Assembly: GCA_965231165.1 (NCBI GenBank)
Contig: OZ246421.1
Location: 1,364,001-1,428,000 of the forward strand
Reading direction: 5' to 3'
DNA: 64,000 bases
Source: Micavibrio_C sp965231165
GTDB taxonomy: Bacteria > Pseudomonadota > Alphaproteobacteria > Micavibrionales > Micavibrionaceae
This document shows positions 17,701 to 26,775 of the stretch, piece by piece. Made by a program: the position numbers and the translations under genes. Positions within the stretch are counted from its first letter, which is position 1. Every line of letters starts with the position of its first letter. The notes below the pieces were generated by a model that was given only the letters and a program-made list of their open reading frames with translations, had not been told where the DNA came from and did not search any database.

Positions 17701-18309
17701 CCGGATGTGCATGCGGTCGGTGTCAATACGGGAGGCAACCCCGGTGCCGTCGCTTCCAGCGCCGGTGACGGTCTTGTGGGTGACGCCGCCAACAATACAC
17801 TGAGCAACAATAACGGTGGCACTATATACAACCAAATCAGCTTTCAGGGCGGCGCTGGTAGCGACATCATCCAGCTTTATGGCACCGGCACCGGCATGGC
17901 GCGAGTCATTGATGGCGGTAACGGTCGTGATGAGCTTCAGCTATTCTCTACGGGCAGCCTTGATTTCAGAAACATCAGTGATTTGTCAGGAGTTGAAGAA
18001 ATTGCATTTTCCACTGCAGCGGCGCAATCGCTTACACTGGGACTGAATGACATCTTCAGCCTGCTGCATTCATCGTCCGAACATTTTAATGCCGGCGAAG
18101 GTGACCGTTATACGTTGATGATTACAAATGACGGCACCGGCACGAAAAATCTGACGATTGATGGCCCAGGCGCGGGCGGAACTATGGCCGCTGTTGGACT
18201 CAATATCAACGGCACATATAACGACGGCACCAGCACCTATGACATTTATACATCTGGCACTGGTTATCAACTCCTGATTGAGCAGGGCGTTACCGTCAGC
18301 GTCGTATGA
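14731..18309 (+). CDS. Large secreted FecR-domain / seven FG-GAP repeat protein, probable T1SS substrate
   Basis: 1192 residues with no signal peptide. Residues 15-100 form an N-terminal module; 113-270 a FecR domain (GDATITRTDG, VSILRGMFVFTSG, TPVGSIGIRGTT); 305-460 a Pro/Thr/Glu-rich linker with a proline run near 426-432; 595-965 carry seven calcium loops of the form DxNxDGxxD (starting at 604, 651, 710, 770, 823, 879, 951), the number needed for a seven-bladed integrin-alpha-like propeller; 1035-1070 carry degenerate RTX-like turns (GGAGSDIIQ, GGNGRDELQ); the C-terminus resembles type I secretion signals. ATG 14731 has GGGGAAAC upstream. It faces a T1SS operon and ends 1 nt from the cyclase stop. 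Adhesion or surface role is inferred. Confidence 0.85.
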   Translation: MARIIHDDQGGQSGSSAEGQLTVMKADGQTHIALPEGDFMGKGDILRDGQDLVLQSSDGHEVVIEGYFSAMPSPTLTTPHGSMLTPELVQSFVKSDGPVELAANESGSDASAVGIIKEVSGDATITRTDGTSEKITLGMAVHQGDIIETSAQGAVNVVFLDESSFTVSNNARLAIDEYVFDPATQSGETNVSILRGMFVFTSGLIGRDDPDDVHIETPVGSIGIRGTTIAGHINPDGESQITVVEGAIVIKNGAGETTLDDQYETVTLTGYEQPMQMEGTLDANQMKDSYGMMGTVNAGFFNTLNTEPAENNADGSAVDDGTAGDEPPAEEAPTETPIETAPVETAPQDAAPLDSTTEPATDPTTEGQLATEEPVVATYDTYSDPANTNFDSSVALKTTDPYAATGTTSITGTTSTATTTTLLSPLPPPPPPGSTTTTGTQPPATTVAPPTTTLPPLDLRVEIFVDDDAISGEVVGRAFTTLAFPDVQMFFQSVPLDSGDPIFALVAETSGVYKIVLTDAGENAISTATLNSILGNVAILAKLPDGRETISTAPANYGDFSNTAGGGTTPPPILDLDTITGSNGYKMAGSPGEGIGFSTAYLGDFDRNGSNDFAVSTNVPNNGRVDISGSPTDISQSGAGAADMRVSNSGDLNGDGKLDFLTSTPYYDGGSGADSGSVNLRTGQDVLNTSVSMDGAAASDLFGSSLAMVDFNGDGYSDAFAGAKTGAGGYGTIWRIAGSDATWGGQTFTQVATGSAFGGMFGMSMSALQDVNNDGFGDLAIGGNNFVNIYYGNAAGTLSAPVTLTGITASGSAPVIPIYDLGDVNGNGASDLLIYASGGGGTAYVMYGGQFAAGNIATAANVTITSNMGYLTGAGSAGDFNGDGHDDVFVAIHNGNMIDAFVIYGGALSGTIALDATWLANNQGSYYHMQIDLANHGSVTPVPMSGTGVGDQNGDGFEDLLISSPNLNLGAGGYYVVNGRADPLDLSSANPDVHAVGVNTGGNPGAVASSAGDGLVGDAANNTLSNNNGGTIYNQISFQGGAGSDIIQLYGTGTGMARVIDGGNGRDELQLFSTGSLDFRNISDLSGVEEIAFSTAAAQSLTLGLNDIFSLLHSSSEHFNAGEGDRYTLMITNDGTGTKNLTIDGPGAGGTMAAVGLNINGTYNDGTSTYDIYTSGTGYQLLIEQGVTVSVV

Positions 18310-18310
18310 T

Positions 18311-20593
18311 TTATTTTGTTGTTGCGACAAACACGCCGTCCCAGCCTGCGCCGGGGCGGTTTGTTTTTAGGGCGCTGATGCGTTCCTGATACATGTCGTA
18401 GTAACCTGACATTTGCCCGCCTGACAATGTGCGGCATTCGGCAATCATCGTTTCTGCCGCCTCGAAATCCATGGCGCGGTAGAGCGCCAGCATGCGGTTT
18501 TGCGCAGCGCGCCAGCCTTTGAAAGCCTCGCCCTGCGCCATGCGTTCATCACCCAGCAATGTAAAGACCCGCACAGGCTCTTTCTTGCCTTTCACGCGCA
18601 GCAGGTCCAGTTCCAGCGTGGCGAGATCAGGCACCATTTCCTGAGTCACCGGGCCGATCAAAATTTCAACGCCGTATGATTTTGTCTGCCCTTCAAGACG
18701 GGAGGCCAGATTGACGTTATCGCCCAGCGCAGAATAAGCGAAACGCTGGCGCGACCCCATGTTACCAACCGATGCCGGGCCTGTATTCAACCCGATACCC
18801 GCCTGCAGCAATATCGGCTCCTGCCCCGCCGCTTCGGTTTCTTTTTTGAGCTTGTCATTGATCGGGCGCAGGGCCTCATTCATTTTCAGCGCAGTCAGGC
18901 AGGCGTGGCGCGCGTGATCGGCATCGTCCAGCGGCGCGTTCCAGAAGGCCATCATCGCATCGCCCATGAATTTATCGATGGTACCGCGATTATGCATCAC
19001 CAGGTCCGACATCGGCGTCAGGAAATCATTCATCAACTGAGTCAGTGCCGCCGGGCTCATCCGTTCGGAAATGCCGGTAAAATTACGGATATCCGTGAAC
19101 ATGATCGTCAGATCGCGCGTTTCACCGCCCAGAACCAGTTTCTCTGGATTCTTTGTAAGCTCTTCCATAAACTCAGGCGAAATATAATGACCGAAGGCGT
19201 TCTTGACCTGACGGCGATCGGATTCAGTGCGCAGATAAGTGAGCAAGGTCGATACCAGAAAAATCAGCGAAATCGCCAACCCCGGATAAACAGGATCGAG
19301 CAGCAACCCCCACGTCGTATAAGCATGCCATGAAAGCGCAAAACCACCCGCGATCACAACCAACGAAAACAATCCCAGCAATAATGCATTCACAAACGGT
19401 GCCAGAATGATAATCACCAAACCGCTCACCAGAATGGTCAGGCTTTCGGCACCAGCAATCAAATGCGGGCGCGTCAAGAATTTACCCTGCAAAATCTGCT
19501 CGACCACGTTCACATGCACTTCGACACCGGGGATAAACAGATCGAGCGGCGTTGAGCGAATATCCTTAAGACCTATGGCGCTGGTGCCGATGAAAACAAT
19601 TTTTCCATCGATATACGGCATCATCTCGTCCCGCGCTGATACGTCCAACACCTTGTAGGCAGGTACATATTCATCATCACGAATATCGCGGTAATAGACC
19701 CAGAAACGGGAATCAGGTTCGATGGGCACATCATATTTCTGGCCGATACGCAGTTTATATTGTGTATCGAGCGCTTTTTGCTCCTCAGGCCTCCTGAGTA
19801 AAATCTGGTTTTCGATCTTGGGGTTGATCGCCGCGCGCAAGGCCTCTATCCCCAATGTCGGGAATAACCGTGCAGGCTTGTCCGCCGTCACTGTGCGTGG
19901 ATAGCGCATGAACAACGTCACCTTGCGGATAATCCCATCGACATCGGGTTCGGCAATAAAATGACCATTCCCTACGGCAGCCTCGCCCAGTTCCTGCAAA
20001 TCGGTGGCCACGTTATCGCGACCGACAGTTTGCTGTAAAAATTCATCACGAATATCATTGGACTTCGCGGGCGGCAGGAAACGAATCTCACGACTTAAAA
20101 CAGGATCGCGCATATGGGTTCTTGAATCCGCAGCAACAAACCCCATCACCACGTTACCCGCATTACGGATCGCTTCGGCAAACAGGGCGTCATGATCGGG
20201 CAATGCCGTTATGGCCGCCTTGATCGGGGCCATATCATCGGTCGACGGTAAGCGACCGGCCACGAAAGACGGCGATGTGCGGTCCGGTTCGGCGAAGACC
20301 ATGTCGAAAGCGATGGCGCTGGCCCCCATCTCTTTGAGATGGGTGGTCAGGTCAGCCATCATGGAACGCGGCCACGGCCATTGCCCCAATTTTTCCAGAG
20401 AAGCTTCGTCTATATCGACGATCATGATGTCATTGGTGGGTGCGCGCGGATGCAACTGATTGAACGCATCAAACACCACATATTGCAGGCGCTTGCGCAA
20501 AGCATGATTGGAATGGCTGTAGTAGGTCGCCGCTACCAGCAAGGCCAGCAAAATCAAAAAATGAAAGAGGCGGCTATGGATCAGGCGGGACAA
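18311..20593 (-). CDS. CHASE2-domain class III adenylate cyclase
   Basis: 760 residues: membrane anchor 11-25, extracytoplasmic CHASE2 sensor about 30-375, three membrane helices about 379-455, cytoplasmic cyclase domain about 490-680. Both metal-binding aspartates (Asp501 in FTDIRNFTG, Asp545 in FMGDAMMAF), the transition-state pair Asn628 and Arg632 (NLASRLEG), and the adenine-specifying Lys541 and Asp625 are present. It should make cAMP in response to a periplasmic signal. It lies 10 nt after the HlyD gene and so appears to be the fourth gene of the secretion operon. Convergent with the FecR/FG-GAP gene, with one base between stop codons. Confidence 0.92.
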   Translation of the reverse strand: MSRLIHSRLFHFLILLALLVAATYYSHSNHALRKRLQYVVFDAFNQLHPRAPTNDIMIVDIDEASLEKLGQWPWPRSMMADLTTHLKEMGASAIAFDMVFAEPDRTSPSFVAGRLPSTDDMAPIKAAITALPDHDALFAEAIRNAGNVVMGFVAADSRTHMRDPVLSREIRFLPPAKSNDIRDEFLQQTVGRDNVATDLQELGEAAVGNGHFIAEPDVDGIIRKVTLFMRYPRTVTADKPARLFPTLGIEALRAAINPKIENQILLRRPEEQKALDTQYKLRIGQKYDVPIEPDSRFWVYYRDIRDDEYVPAYKVLDVSARDEMMPYIDGKIVFIGTSAIGLKDIRSTPLDLFIPGVEVHVNVVEQILQGKFLTRPHLIAGAESLTILVSGLVIIILAPFVNALLLGLFSLVVIAGGFALSWHAYTTWGLLLDPVYPGLAISLIFLVSTLLTYLRTESDRRQVKNAFGHYISPEFMEELTKNPEKLVLGGETRDLTIMFTDIRNFTGISERMSPAALTQLMNDFLTPMSDLVMHNRGTIDKFMGDAMMAFWNAPLDDADHARHACLTALKMNEALRPINDKLKKETEAAGQEPILLQAGIGLNTGPASVGNMGSRQRFAYSALGDNVNLASRLEGQTKSYGVEILIGPVTQEMVPDLATLELDLLRVKGKKEPVRVFTLLGDERMAQGEAFKGWRAAQNRMLALYRAMDFEAAETMIAECRTLSGGQMSGYYDMYQERISALKTNRPGAGWDGVFVATTK

Positions 20594-20603
20594 ACCAGCC
20601 CCC

Positions 20604-21923
20604 TTACGGTTCTCTGAGAGCGCGGTCGCGCGCCTTCAGGAAGGGCTTCAGGATATATTCCATGATCGTACGCTTGCCAGTCACGACTTCGGTGTCGGCA
20701 ATCATGCCCGGTGTTACCGGCAGCTGATTTTGTTCGGTTCCCAGATAGCTTTTATCGGTATGGACTTCTATTTCGAAGAATACATTGCCTTCATTGTCTG
20801 AGACGCTGCTGGCACCTATACGCACCAGCTTGCCTTCCAGACTGCCGTAACGCTGCGGGTCGTAGGCGCTGATCTTGACCTTGACCGGCTGCCCCACGCG
20901 CAGGAAAGCCACGCTATCGGGCAATACTTTGGCAATAATTTTCAATTCGCTGCCGACAGGGACGATTTCAATCAGCTTCTGCGCCGGTTCGATCACGCCA
21001 CCGACAGTGCGCACAGCGATATTATTCACAACACCATCAACAGGCGCGCGCAGTTCCGTGCGACTGACGCGGTCACCGATGGATTTCAGGCTTTCGCCAA
21101 TCTGCGCTACTTGCGTTTTCACGTCTGAAAGCTCGGTCAGCGCCTGAGAGCGGAAACGATCCATCTGATCAGACTTCTGCTTCTCGGCGGCGCTCAGATC
21201 AGACTTCAGGCCGCCCAAACGCTCCTGATTCACATTCAACTGGCCGGAGATATCATTGACCTCGCGCTCAAGGCGCATCTGCTCCAGTTTGGAAACTGCT
21301 TTCTTGGCTACCATCTCGCGCGTAATCGTCAATTCCTGCTGCAGCGAACCACGACTGGACGCCAAGCGGTTGATCTGCGCCTGCGTTTCATCCATATCGG
21401 CGCGTACTTTCTGAATTTTATCTTCCAGAATGGATATGGCGTTTTTTAATTCCTGCTGACGTGACCTGTAGAGCGCCAGTTCGTTGTTGGCGATATCGGG
21501 AATCTTTTCCAGCAAGTCGGGGGGAATGGTGAATTCCTGACCTGAGGCTTCCGCTTCCAGCCGTGAGGTTTTCAGTTTCAGACTGTCCGATTTGGCCGCG
21601 GTGCCGCGTTCCTCAGAGGAAAACATCACATCGCTCAGGCGCATCAGGATCTGGCCCTTGGTCACGCGGTCACCCTGTCCCACCAGCAATTCCTGCAGAA
21701 TGCCGCCTTCAAGGCTTTGGACGATCTGGATTTCCTGCGTCGGCACCACCTGCCCCTGCCCGCGCGTCAGTTCTTCAACCTTGGCGAAGCTGGCCCATAA
21801 AATAAAGAAGGCTATCATCGCCGTGATCGACCACAGCATCATGTTTGAAGCCCTGCTCGGCTTCATGCGCGTGGCGGCGGCCAGTTGGTCCATGAATTCT
21901 ATTTCATCAACATCCCGGGTCAT
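20604..21923 (-). CDS. T1SS periplasmic adaptor, HlyD family
   Basis: A 439-residue membrane fusion protein: cytoplasmic tail, one membrane helix (about 29-47), a biotinyl-lipoyl half motif (VVPTQEIQIVQSLEGGILQELL), a long coiled coil (about 115-290), the second lipoyl half and a beta-barrel ending in TGKRTIMEYILKPFLKARDRAL, characteristic of HlyD/LapC exporters. It connects the inner-membrane ABC exporter to the outer-membrane channel. Its ATG overlaps the exporter stop codon as ATGA. Confidence 0.95.
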   Translation of the reverse strand: MTRDVDEIEFMDQLAAATRMKPSRASNMMLWSITAMIAFFILWASFAKVEELTRGQGQVVPTQEIQIVQSLEGGILQELLVGQGDRVTKGQILMRLSDVMFSSEERGTAAKSDSLKLKTSRLEAEASGQEFTIPPDLLEKIPDIANNELALYRSRQQELKNAISILEDKIQKVRADMDETQAQINRLASSRGSLQQELTITREMVAKKAVSKLEQMRLEREVNDISGQLNVNQERLGGLKSDLSAAEKQKSDQMDRFRSQALTELSDVKTQVAQIGESLKSIGDRVSRTELRAPVDGVVNNIAVRTVGGVIEPAQKLIEIVPVGSELKIIAKVLPDSVAFLRVGQPVKVKISAYDPQRYGSLEGKLVRIGASSVSDNEGNVFFEIEVHTDKSYLGTEQNQLPVTPGMIADTEVVTGKRTIMEYILKPFLKARDRALREP

Positions 21924-24076
21924 GTCGCTGAACCCTTCTGCGAAGCTATATCCACACGGCCTTGCGCCAGTGCCTGCAATACGCGGTCACGCGGGCCGTC
22001 CATAATCACCTTCCCCTGATCAAGCAAAATCAGGCGGTCCACCAGCGTCAATAAATTCTGACGGTGCGTGATCATCACGAATGTTTTATCACCGATCTGT
22101 TCTTTGATATGGCGGGTAAAGGCTTCTTCGGCGAAGGAATCCATGGCGTTGGTCGGTTCATCGCAAACAAATATCTGCGGCTTGAGGAGCATGGCCCGCG
22201 CCAGCGCAATCGCCTGACGCTGACCGCCGGACAAGCCCTCGCCGCGTTCGCCCACGGGCGCGTCATAGCCCATCGGATGACGGGATATAAACTCATGCAC
22301 ACCTGAATCTTTCGACGCCTTGAGAATGTCAGCCTCGGCGGATTGCGGGCGCGCAATCGCGATATTTTCACGGATGGTGCCGCGAAACAACACAACGTCC
22401 TGCGCAATATAAGCGATGTTACGGCGCAAATCGGCAGGATCGATCTGGCGGTAATCGGTATCATCAGCCAGAATGGCACCTTCTTCAGGTTCATAAAGCC
22501 CCATCATCAGGCGGGCTATCGTGCTTTTGCCCGATCCCACGCGCCCGACAATCCCGACTTTTTCGCCCGGCGTGATGGTGAAAGAAATATTATCAAGCAC
22601 TTTGCGGTCTGTACCCGGATACATGAAAGCGACGCGATCAAACGTCACTTTGCCTTCCATGTGCGGGCGGTGCAGAAATTGTTTGTGCGGCGGGCGCTCG
22701 ACCGGCTTTGCCATCAGGTTGTTCAGGGTTGTTAAAGCACCCCGCGACTGGTGATAGCGCGTCAGCAGGTTCGCCACCTGACCTATCGGCGCAATCGCCC
22801 GGCCACCCAGCATGACAGCGGCAATCAGCGCCCCCACCGTCATATCGCCATCACGCACCAGATACATGCCCATCAGCACGACGATGATAGAGGCCGATTG
22901 CTGGAGGAAATTCGCCACGTTCACGCCCAAGCCGGAGATAAAGCGCGATGTCGTGGCATGCTCTGCCGCTTCACCGACATGGGCGCTATAACGGGCGCGC
23001 AGGCGGCCATCGGCACCGATGGATTTGATCGCTTCGAGCGCGCCAATCGTTTCGACCAGCAGACCGTGCTTGGCCTCACCGGCATGCGCAGAACGCGCCA
23101 CGACGGAACGCAAGGGGATTTGCAGCAGCATGCCAATCCCCACGACGACAAGCATCAGGAAAAACAGCAGTAAGGCCACCGGCCCGGCGAGCATGAAAAT
23201 CGCAAACAGGAATAGGAAAGTAAACGGCAAATCCACCAAGCCTGTCATGGTGGCAGAGGTAATGAAATCGCGCACGGAATCGAATTCGCGCAGCATATTG
23301 GCGAAGGCACCGCTGGAGGCCGGTTTGCCCGCCAGACGCATATCGAGAACCTGATCATATATGCGGCGGCTGGCCACGACATCGATACGGCGTCCGGCAA
23401 GGTCGATGAAATAACTGCGCAGTGTGCGCATGATAAAATCGAAGACAAATGCCGTCAGCGCGGCAATCCCCAGAACCCAGCCCGTTTCAATCGCGCTATT
23501 GGGAATGACACGGTCATAAACATTCATAATGAATAACGGACTGACCAGCCCGAACAGATTGATCAATATGGAAGCAACGATGACCCGGCCATAGATACCG
23601 TAGTTGTCCTGAATCAAAGACCAGAACCACATGCGGTCCGTGTCCTCGTTATGCGCGAGAACCGGATCGGTAAACGAAGCCTGCGGATGAACCAGAATGC
23701 TGTAACCGGCGTATGTCTTTTCAAGATCAGAAATTTTTATGTCGCGCGCCATCCCGGTTTCAGGATCAAAAATACGCCCTTTACCGGTATCGTCCTTTGC
23801 CGTCAGCACAACACCGCGCCCGCCCTTTAATATTATGACCGCCGGCAGTACGGGCACCGGTATGGCATCAATGCTGGCACGGCGGATGATTTTGGTCTTC
23901 ATACCCAAACGCATCGCCGCGTCGCAAAAGCTTTCCGGCCCCATGCCCTTTTCATCATAGGCCAGTCCAGCCTTGAGCGCTTCGGCGGATTTAGAGCGTC
24001 CGTAATGGGCTGTCAGGAAGACCAGACATTCAAGCAGGGAATCTTTAGGGGGTGCCTTTACGGATATGTCACTCAT
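21920..24076 (-). CDS. T1SS ABC exporter with degenerate C39 domain (LapB/HlyB type)
   Basis: 718 residues: N-terminal peptidase-C39-like domain (1-125) in which the catalytic Cys position is not Cys, so it docks rather than cleaves substrate; six-helix membrane domain (about 145-430); nucleotide-binding domain with Walker A GRVGSGKST, signature LSGGQ and Walker B IFVCDEPT. The start at ATG 24076 overlaps the upstream channel gene by 8 nt (ATGAGTGA), and the protein then begins MSDISVKAPPKDSLLECLVF like its family; a longer frame exists but has no support. A non-cleaving exporter fits a substrate with a C-terminal signal. Confidence 0.95.
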   Translation of the reverse strand: MSDISVKAPPKDSLLECLVFLTAHYGRSKSAEALKAGLAYDEKGMGPESFCDAAMRLGMKTKIIRRASIDAIPVPVLPAVIILKGGRGVVLTAKDDTGKGRIFDPETGMARDIKISDLEKTYAGYSILVHPQASFTDPVLAHNEDTDRMWFWSLIQDNYGIYGRVIVASILINLFGLVSPLFIMNVYDRVIPNSAIETGWVLGIAALTAFVFDFIMRTLRSYFIDLAGRRIDVVASRRIYDQVLDMRLAGKPASSGAFANMLREFDSVRDFITSATMTGLVDLPFTFLFLFAIFMLAGPVALLLFFLMLVVVGIGMLLQIPLRSVVARSAHAGEAKHGLLVETIGALEAIKSIGADGRLRARYSAHVGEAAEHATTSRFISGLGVNVANFLQQSASIIVVLMGMYLVRDGDMTVGALIAAVMLGGRAIAPIGQVANLLTRYHQSRGALTTLNNLMAKPVERPPHKQFLHRPHMEGKVTFDRVAFMYPGTDRKVLDNISFTITPGEKVGIVGRVGSGKSTIARLMMGLYEPEEGAILADDTDYRQIDPADLRRNIAYIAQDVVLFRGTIRENIAIARPQSAEADILKASKDSGVHEFISRHPMGYDAPVGERGEGLSGGQRQAIALARAMLLKPQIFVCDEPTNAMDSFAEEAFTRHIKEQIGDKTFVMITHRQNLLTLVDRLILLDQGKVIMDGPRDRVLQALAQGRVDIASQKGSAT

Positions 24077-25409
24077 TGGCAGGCGCCGCCGCAGGAACAA
24101 TACTGAAAGCCTCCTGCAACCGCCCCATTCCGGCCAGCGTCGCATATTGCGCGGCCATGCCGCGGTATTCGCCGTTCAGCAATGACATTTCACTATTGAA
24201 TAAGGCATTATCCGTCTGCATCAGTTGCAACAGCGTAATGCGCGCGCCATCGAACTGCGTATTCTGCGTACGCAACAAATCCTTGCTCAGGCGCACCCGG
24301 TCCATCAGCACCGTCACCTGATTCTGGCTTGATTTCATATCGGCATAGGCGGCACGCACGGCGCGTTCAATCTGACGTTCGCGTTCCTGACGGCGAGACC
24401 AATATTCGCTCTGGCGGTATTTTGTCTTTTTGATACGGGCAAATTGTTCGCCACCGGTCTGTAAGGTCCAGTTGACGCGCAGCATCGCGCGGGCATCCAG
24501 ATCTTCGCCGCCGATGATATCGGCCTGATCGATTTTTCTGTAAGTCACCTCGCCTGCGACATCAGGATACAACACGCCTTTTTCCGCTTCGGTTTCATAT
24601 TGGTAAGCCGCTTCGGACAAAGAGGCCGCCTGTAAGGCCGGATGGGTTTTCAGCGCATGCTCGACGGCTTTTTCAACATCAGGCTCAATCGCGATATCTT
24701 TTGCTTCCGGTTTCACCAGATTACCGTCCGGATCATGCCCCACGGATTCGCGGTAATCCGCCAGCGCGGCCGCCAGCGTACCCTCGATCGTGGCCTCGGT
24801 GCTGGCCAGTTGCGCCTTGACGTCGCGGGCCTGGGCGGCCATCGCCTCATCAACGACACCTTCTTTCACCAGTTCTTCTATGCGTTCGATATAATCATCA
24901 AGCTTGGCTTCATGCGCCCGCACACGCGAAAGAATTTCCTGATTACGCATAACGTCGAGATATACGGCCACGACACGCAGAGCCAGCGTTTCGCGCGCAT
25001 CCGCGATTTCAAAATTTGCAGAATCCTTACGCGCCGTTGCCGCGCCAACGCGGCCCGAAGTCTCAAAACCGTCGAAAATCATTTGACGCATTGACACCGA
25101 AACTTCGTTGACCCACGAATACCCGGCGCCACGCGTTACCGTCAAACCCCGGCTTGTGCTGTTGTCGGCGTAAAGACGCCCGCTACCGGCACTCACATTT
25201 AATTCGGGATAATAATCAGAAACATATTCACGGCGTTCCTGCTTCAGCGCATCGCGGTTGGCAATCGCCGCGCCTACCGCCGGATGATTGTTCAGGGCCT
25301 CAGTGATGGCCACAGCGAGCGGCTCAGCATGCACTGGCATGGACGCAAGGCAAAGCGCCAGCGCACAGGCACTGGCTTTCAACATCAGCGAATAACGATT
25401 TTTTGACAT
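24069..25409 (-). CDS. TolC-family outer-membrane channel of the T1SS
   Basis: 446 residues with a clear signal peptide (hydrophobic core ACALALCLASM, cleavage after VHA about residue 28) and two repeated outer-membrane efflux halves with long helices, including LFNSEMSLLNGEYRGMAAQY near the end. It provides the outer-membrane exit duct. First gene of the four-gene secretion operon. The upstream 200-nt gap (25410-25611) is shared with the divergent pntAA and contains several GAATC sites. Confidence 0.93.
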   Translation of the reverse strand: MSKNRYSLMLKASACALALCLASMPVHAEPLAVAITEALNNHPAVGAAIANRDALKQERREYVSDYYPELNVSAGSGRLYADNSTSRGLTVTRGAGYSWVNEVSVSMRQMIFDGFETSGRVGAATARKDSANFEIADARETLALRVVAVYLDVMRNQEILSRVRAHEAKLDDYIERIEELVKEGVVDEAMAAQARDVKAQLASTEATIEGTLAAALADYRESVGHDPDGNLVKPEAKDIAIEPDVEKAVEHALKTHPALQAASLSEAAYQYETEAEKGVLYPDVAGEVTYRKIDQADIIGGEDLDARAMLRVNWTLQTGGEQFARIKKTKYRQSEYWSRRQERERQIERAVRAAYADMKSSQNQVTVLMDRVRLSKDLLRTQNTQFDGARITLLQLMQTDNALFNSEMSLLNGEYRGMAAQYATLAGMGRLQEAFSIVPAAAPANE

Positions 25410-25611
25410 GATAAAATCAAACAGGATGGAATCAGACGCGATCTAAAGAACAAAATCTAATACATTGAATCTAAACAAGAACAGGGTTTTTGGCAAGCGC
25501 TCTCACACGTGCCGCAATCGGGGCTTCACAAACCGGTCCAGTTAAGGCATCGTCTTCCTCATTGTTCATCACAGAATCTAATTGTTCTGTAAATTCTTCA
25601 GGATGCAAACC

Positions 25612-26763
25612 GTGACCCTGACCATCGCCATCGTCAAAGAAACCGCCGCACACGAGCGCCGCGTTGCCGCTATTCCCGAAACTGTGAAGAAATATATCGC
25701 GCTGGGATGCCACGTGAAAGTACAGGAAGGTGCAGGCACAGAAGCCTCCTACATCGACAATATGTATAAAGATGCCGGTGCCACGCTGGTAAACAGCGCC
25801 GCCGATACGGTGAAAGATGCCGATATCGTACTGGCGGTACAGACGCCGGATGCCGCCACACTTTCGAATATGAAAAAAGGCGCGATTCTCGCAGGCATTC
25901 TTTCTCCCTATAAGAATGAAGCGCTGATTCAGGATTTCGCGAACAAAGGCATCAATGCGCTGGCCATGGAACTGGTGCCCCGTATTACCCGGGCGCAGTC
26001 GATGGACGTGTTGTCCTCGCAATCGAACCTTGCCGGTTATAAGGCCGTGCTGGATGCCGCCGAGTATTTCACCCGCGGCTTCCCGATGATGATGACGGCT
26101 GCCGGCACCGTGCCACCCGCTAAAGTCTTTATCATGGGCGCCGGGGTTGCCGGACTGCAGGCCATTGCGACCGCGCGCCGTCTGGGTGCTGTTGTTTCCG
26201 CGACCGACGTGCGCATGGCGGCGAAGGAACAGGTAAAATCTCTGGGTGCCAATTTCGTGATGGTCGAAGACGAGGAAACCCAGGCTGCCGAAACATCGGG
26301 TGGTTACGCCAAAGAAATGTCAGATGCCTATAAAGCCAAGCAAGCCGCGCTGATAGAAGAAACCATCGCCAAGCAGGACATCGTCATTACCACGGCGTTG
26401 ATTCCGGGCCGCCCGGCTCCACGCCTTGTGACGGCGAAGATGGTTGAATCGATGAAGCCCGGCGCTGTGATCGTCGATCTGGCGGTTGAGCAAGGCGGGA
26501 ATTGCGAACTGGCCGAAGCAGGCAAAGTCGTGAAGAAAAACGGCGTCAGCATTATCGGTCATATAAATGTGCCCAGCCGCATCGCCACCGATGCCTCCGC
26601 GCTTTATGCCCGTAACCTGATGCACCTGGTCAACCTGATCGTCGATAAAGAAACCAAGACGCTCAACGTCAACTGGGACGACGACATTATCAAGGGCATC
26701 GCGCTCACCCGTGACGGCGCGCTGATCCACCCGCAATTCGGCGGCGCGAAAGCGGCGGCGTAA
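25612..26763 (+). CDS. pntAA: NAD(P) transhydrogenase subunit alpha part 1 (domain I)
   Basis: The NAD(H)-binding domain I protein of proton-translocating transhydrogenase, about 383 residues. Family segments: IAIVKETAAHERRVAAIPE, the mobile-loop region, VFIMGAGVAGLQAIATARRLGA (dinucleotide fold) and VIVDLAVEQGGNCE. The GTG at 25612 is preferred since AGGA lies 8 nt upstream and family members begin at this point; ATG 25603 and ATG 25582 are in frame but poorly served. Domain I is a separate gene, as in Rhodospirillum rubrum. Confidence 0.95.
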   Translation: MTLTIAIVKETAAHERRVAAIPETVKKYIALGCHVKVQEGAGTEASYIDNMYKDAGATLVNSAADTVKDADIVLAVQTPDAATLSNMKKGAILAGILSPYKNEALIQDFANKGINALAMELVPRITRAQSMDVLSSQSNLAGYKAVLDAAEYFTRGFPMMMTAAGTVPPAKVFIMGAGVAGLQAIATARRLGAVVSATDVRMAAKEQVKSLGANFVMVEDEETQAAETSGGYAKEMSDAYKAKQAALIEETIAKQDIVITTALIPGRPAPRLVTAKMVESMKPGAVIVDLAVEQGGNCELAEAGKVVKKNGVSIIGHINVPSRIATDASALYARNLMHLVNLIVDKETKTLNVNWDDDIIKGIALTRDGALIHPQFGGAKAAA

Positions 26764-26775
26764 AAATTCCAACGG

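Noticed and set aside
14731..18309. LapG-type cleavage site in the large secreted protein
   Set aside because: No TAAG/AAG motif near the N-terminus, and no lapG or lapD gene in the window.
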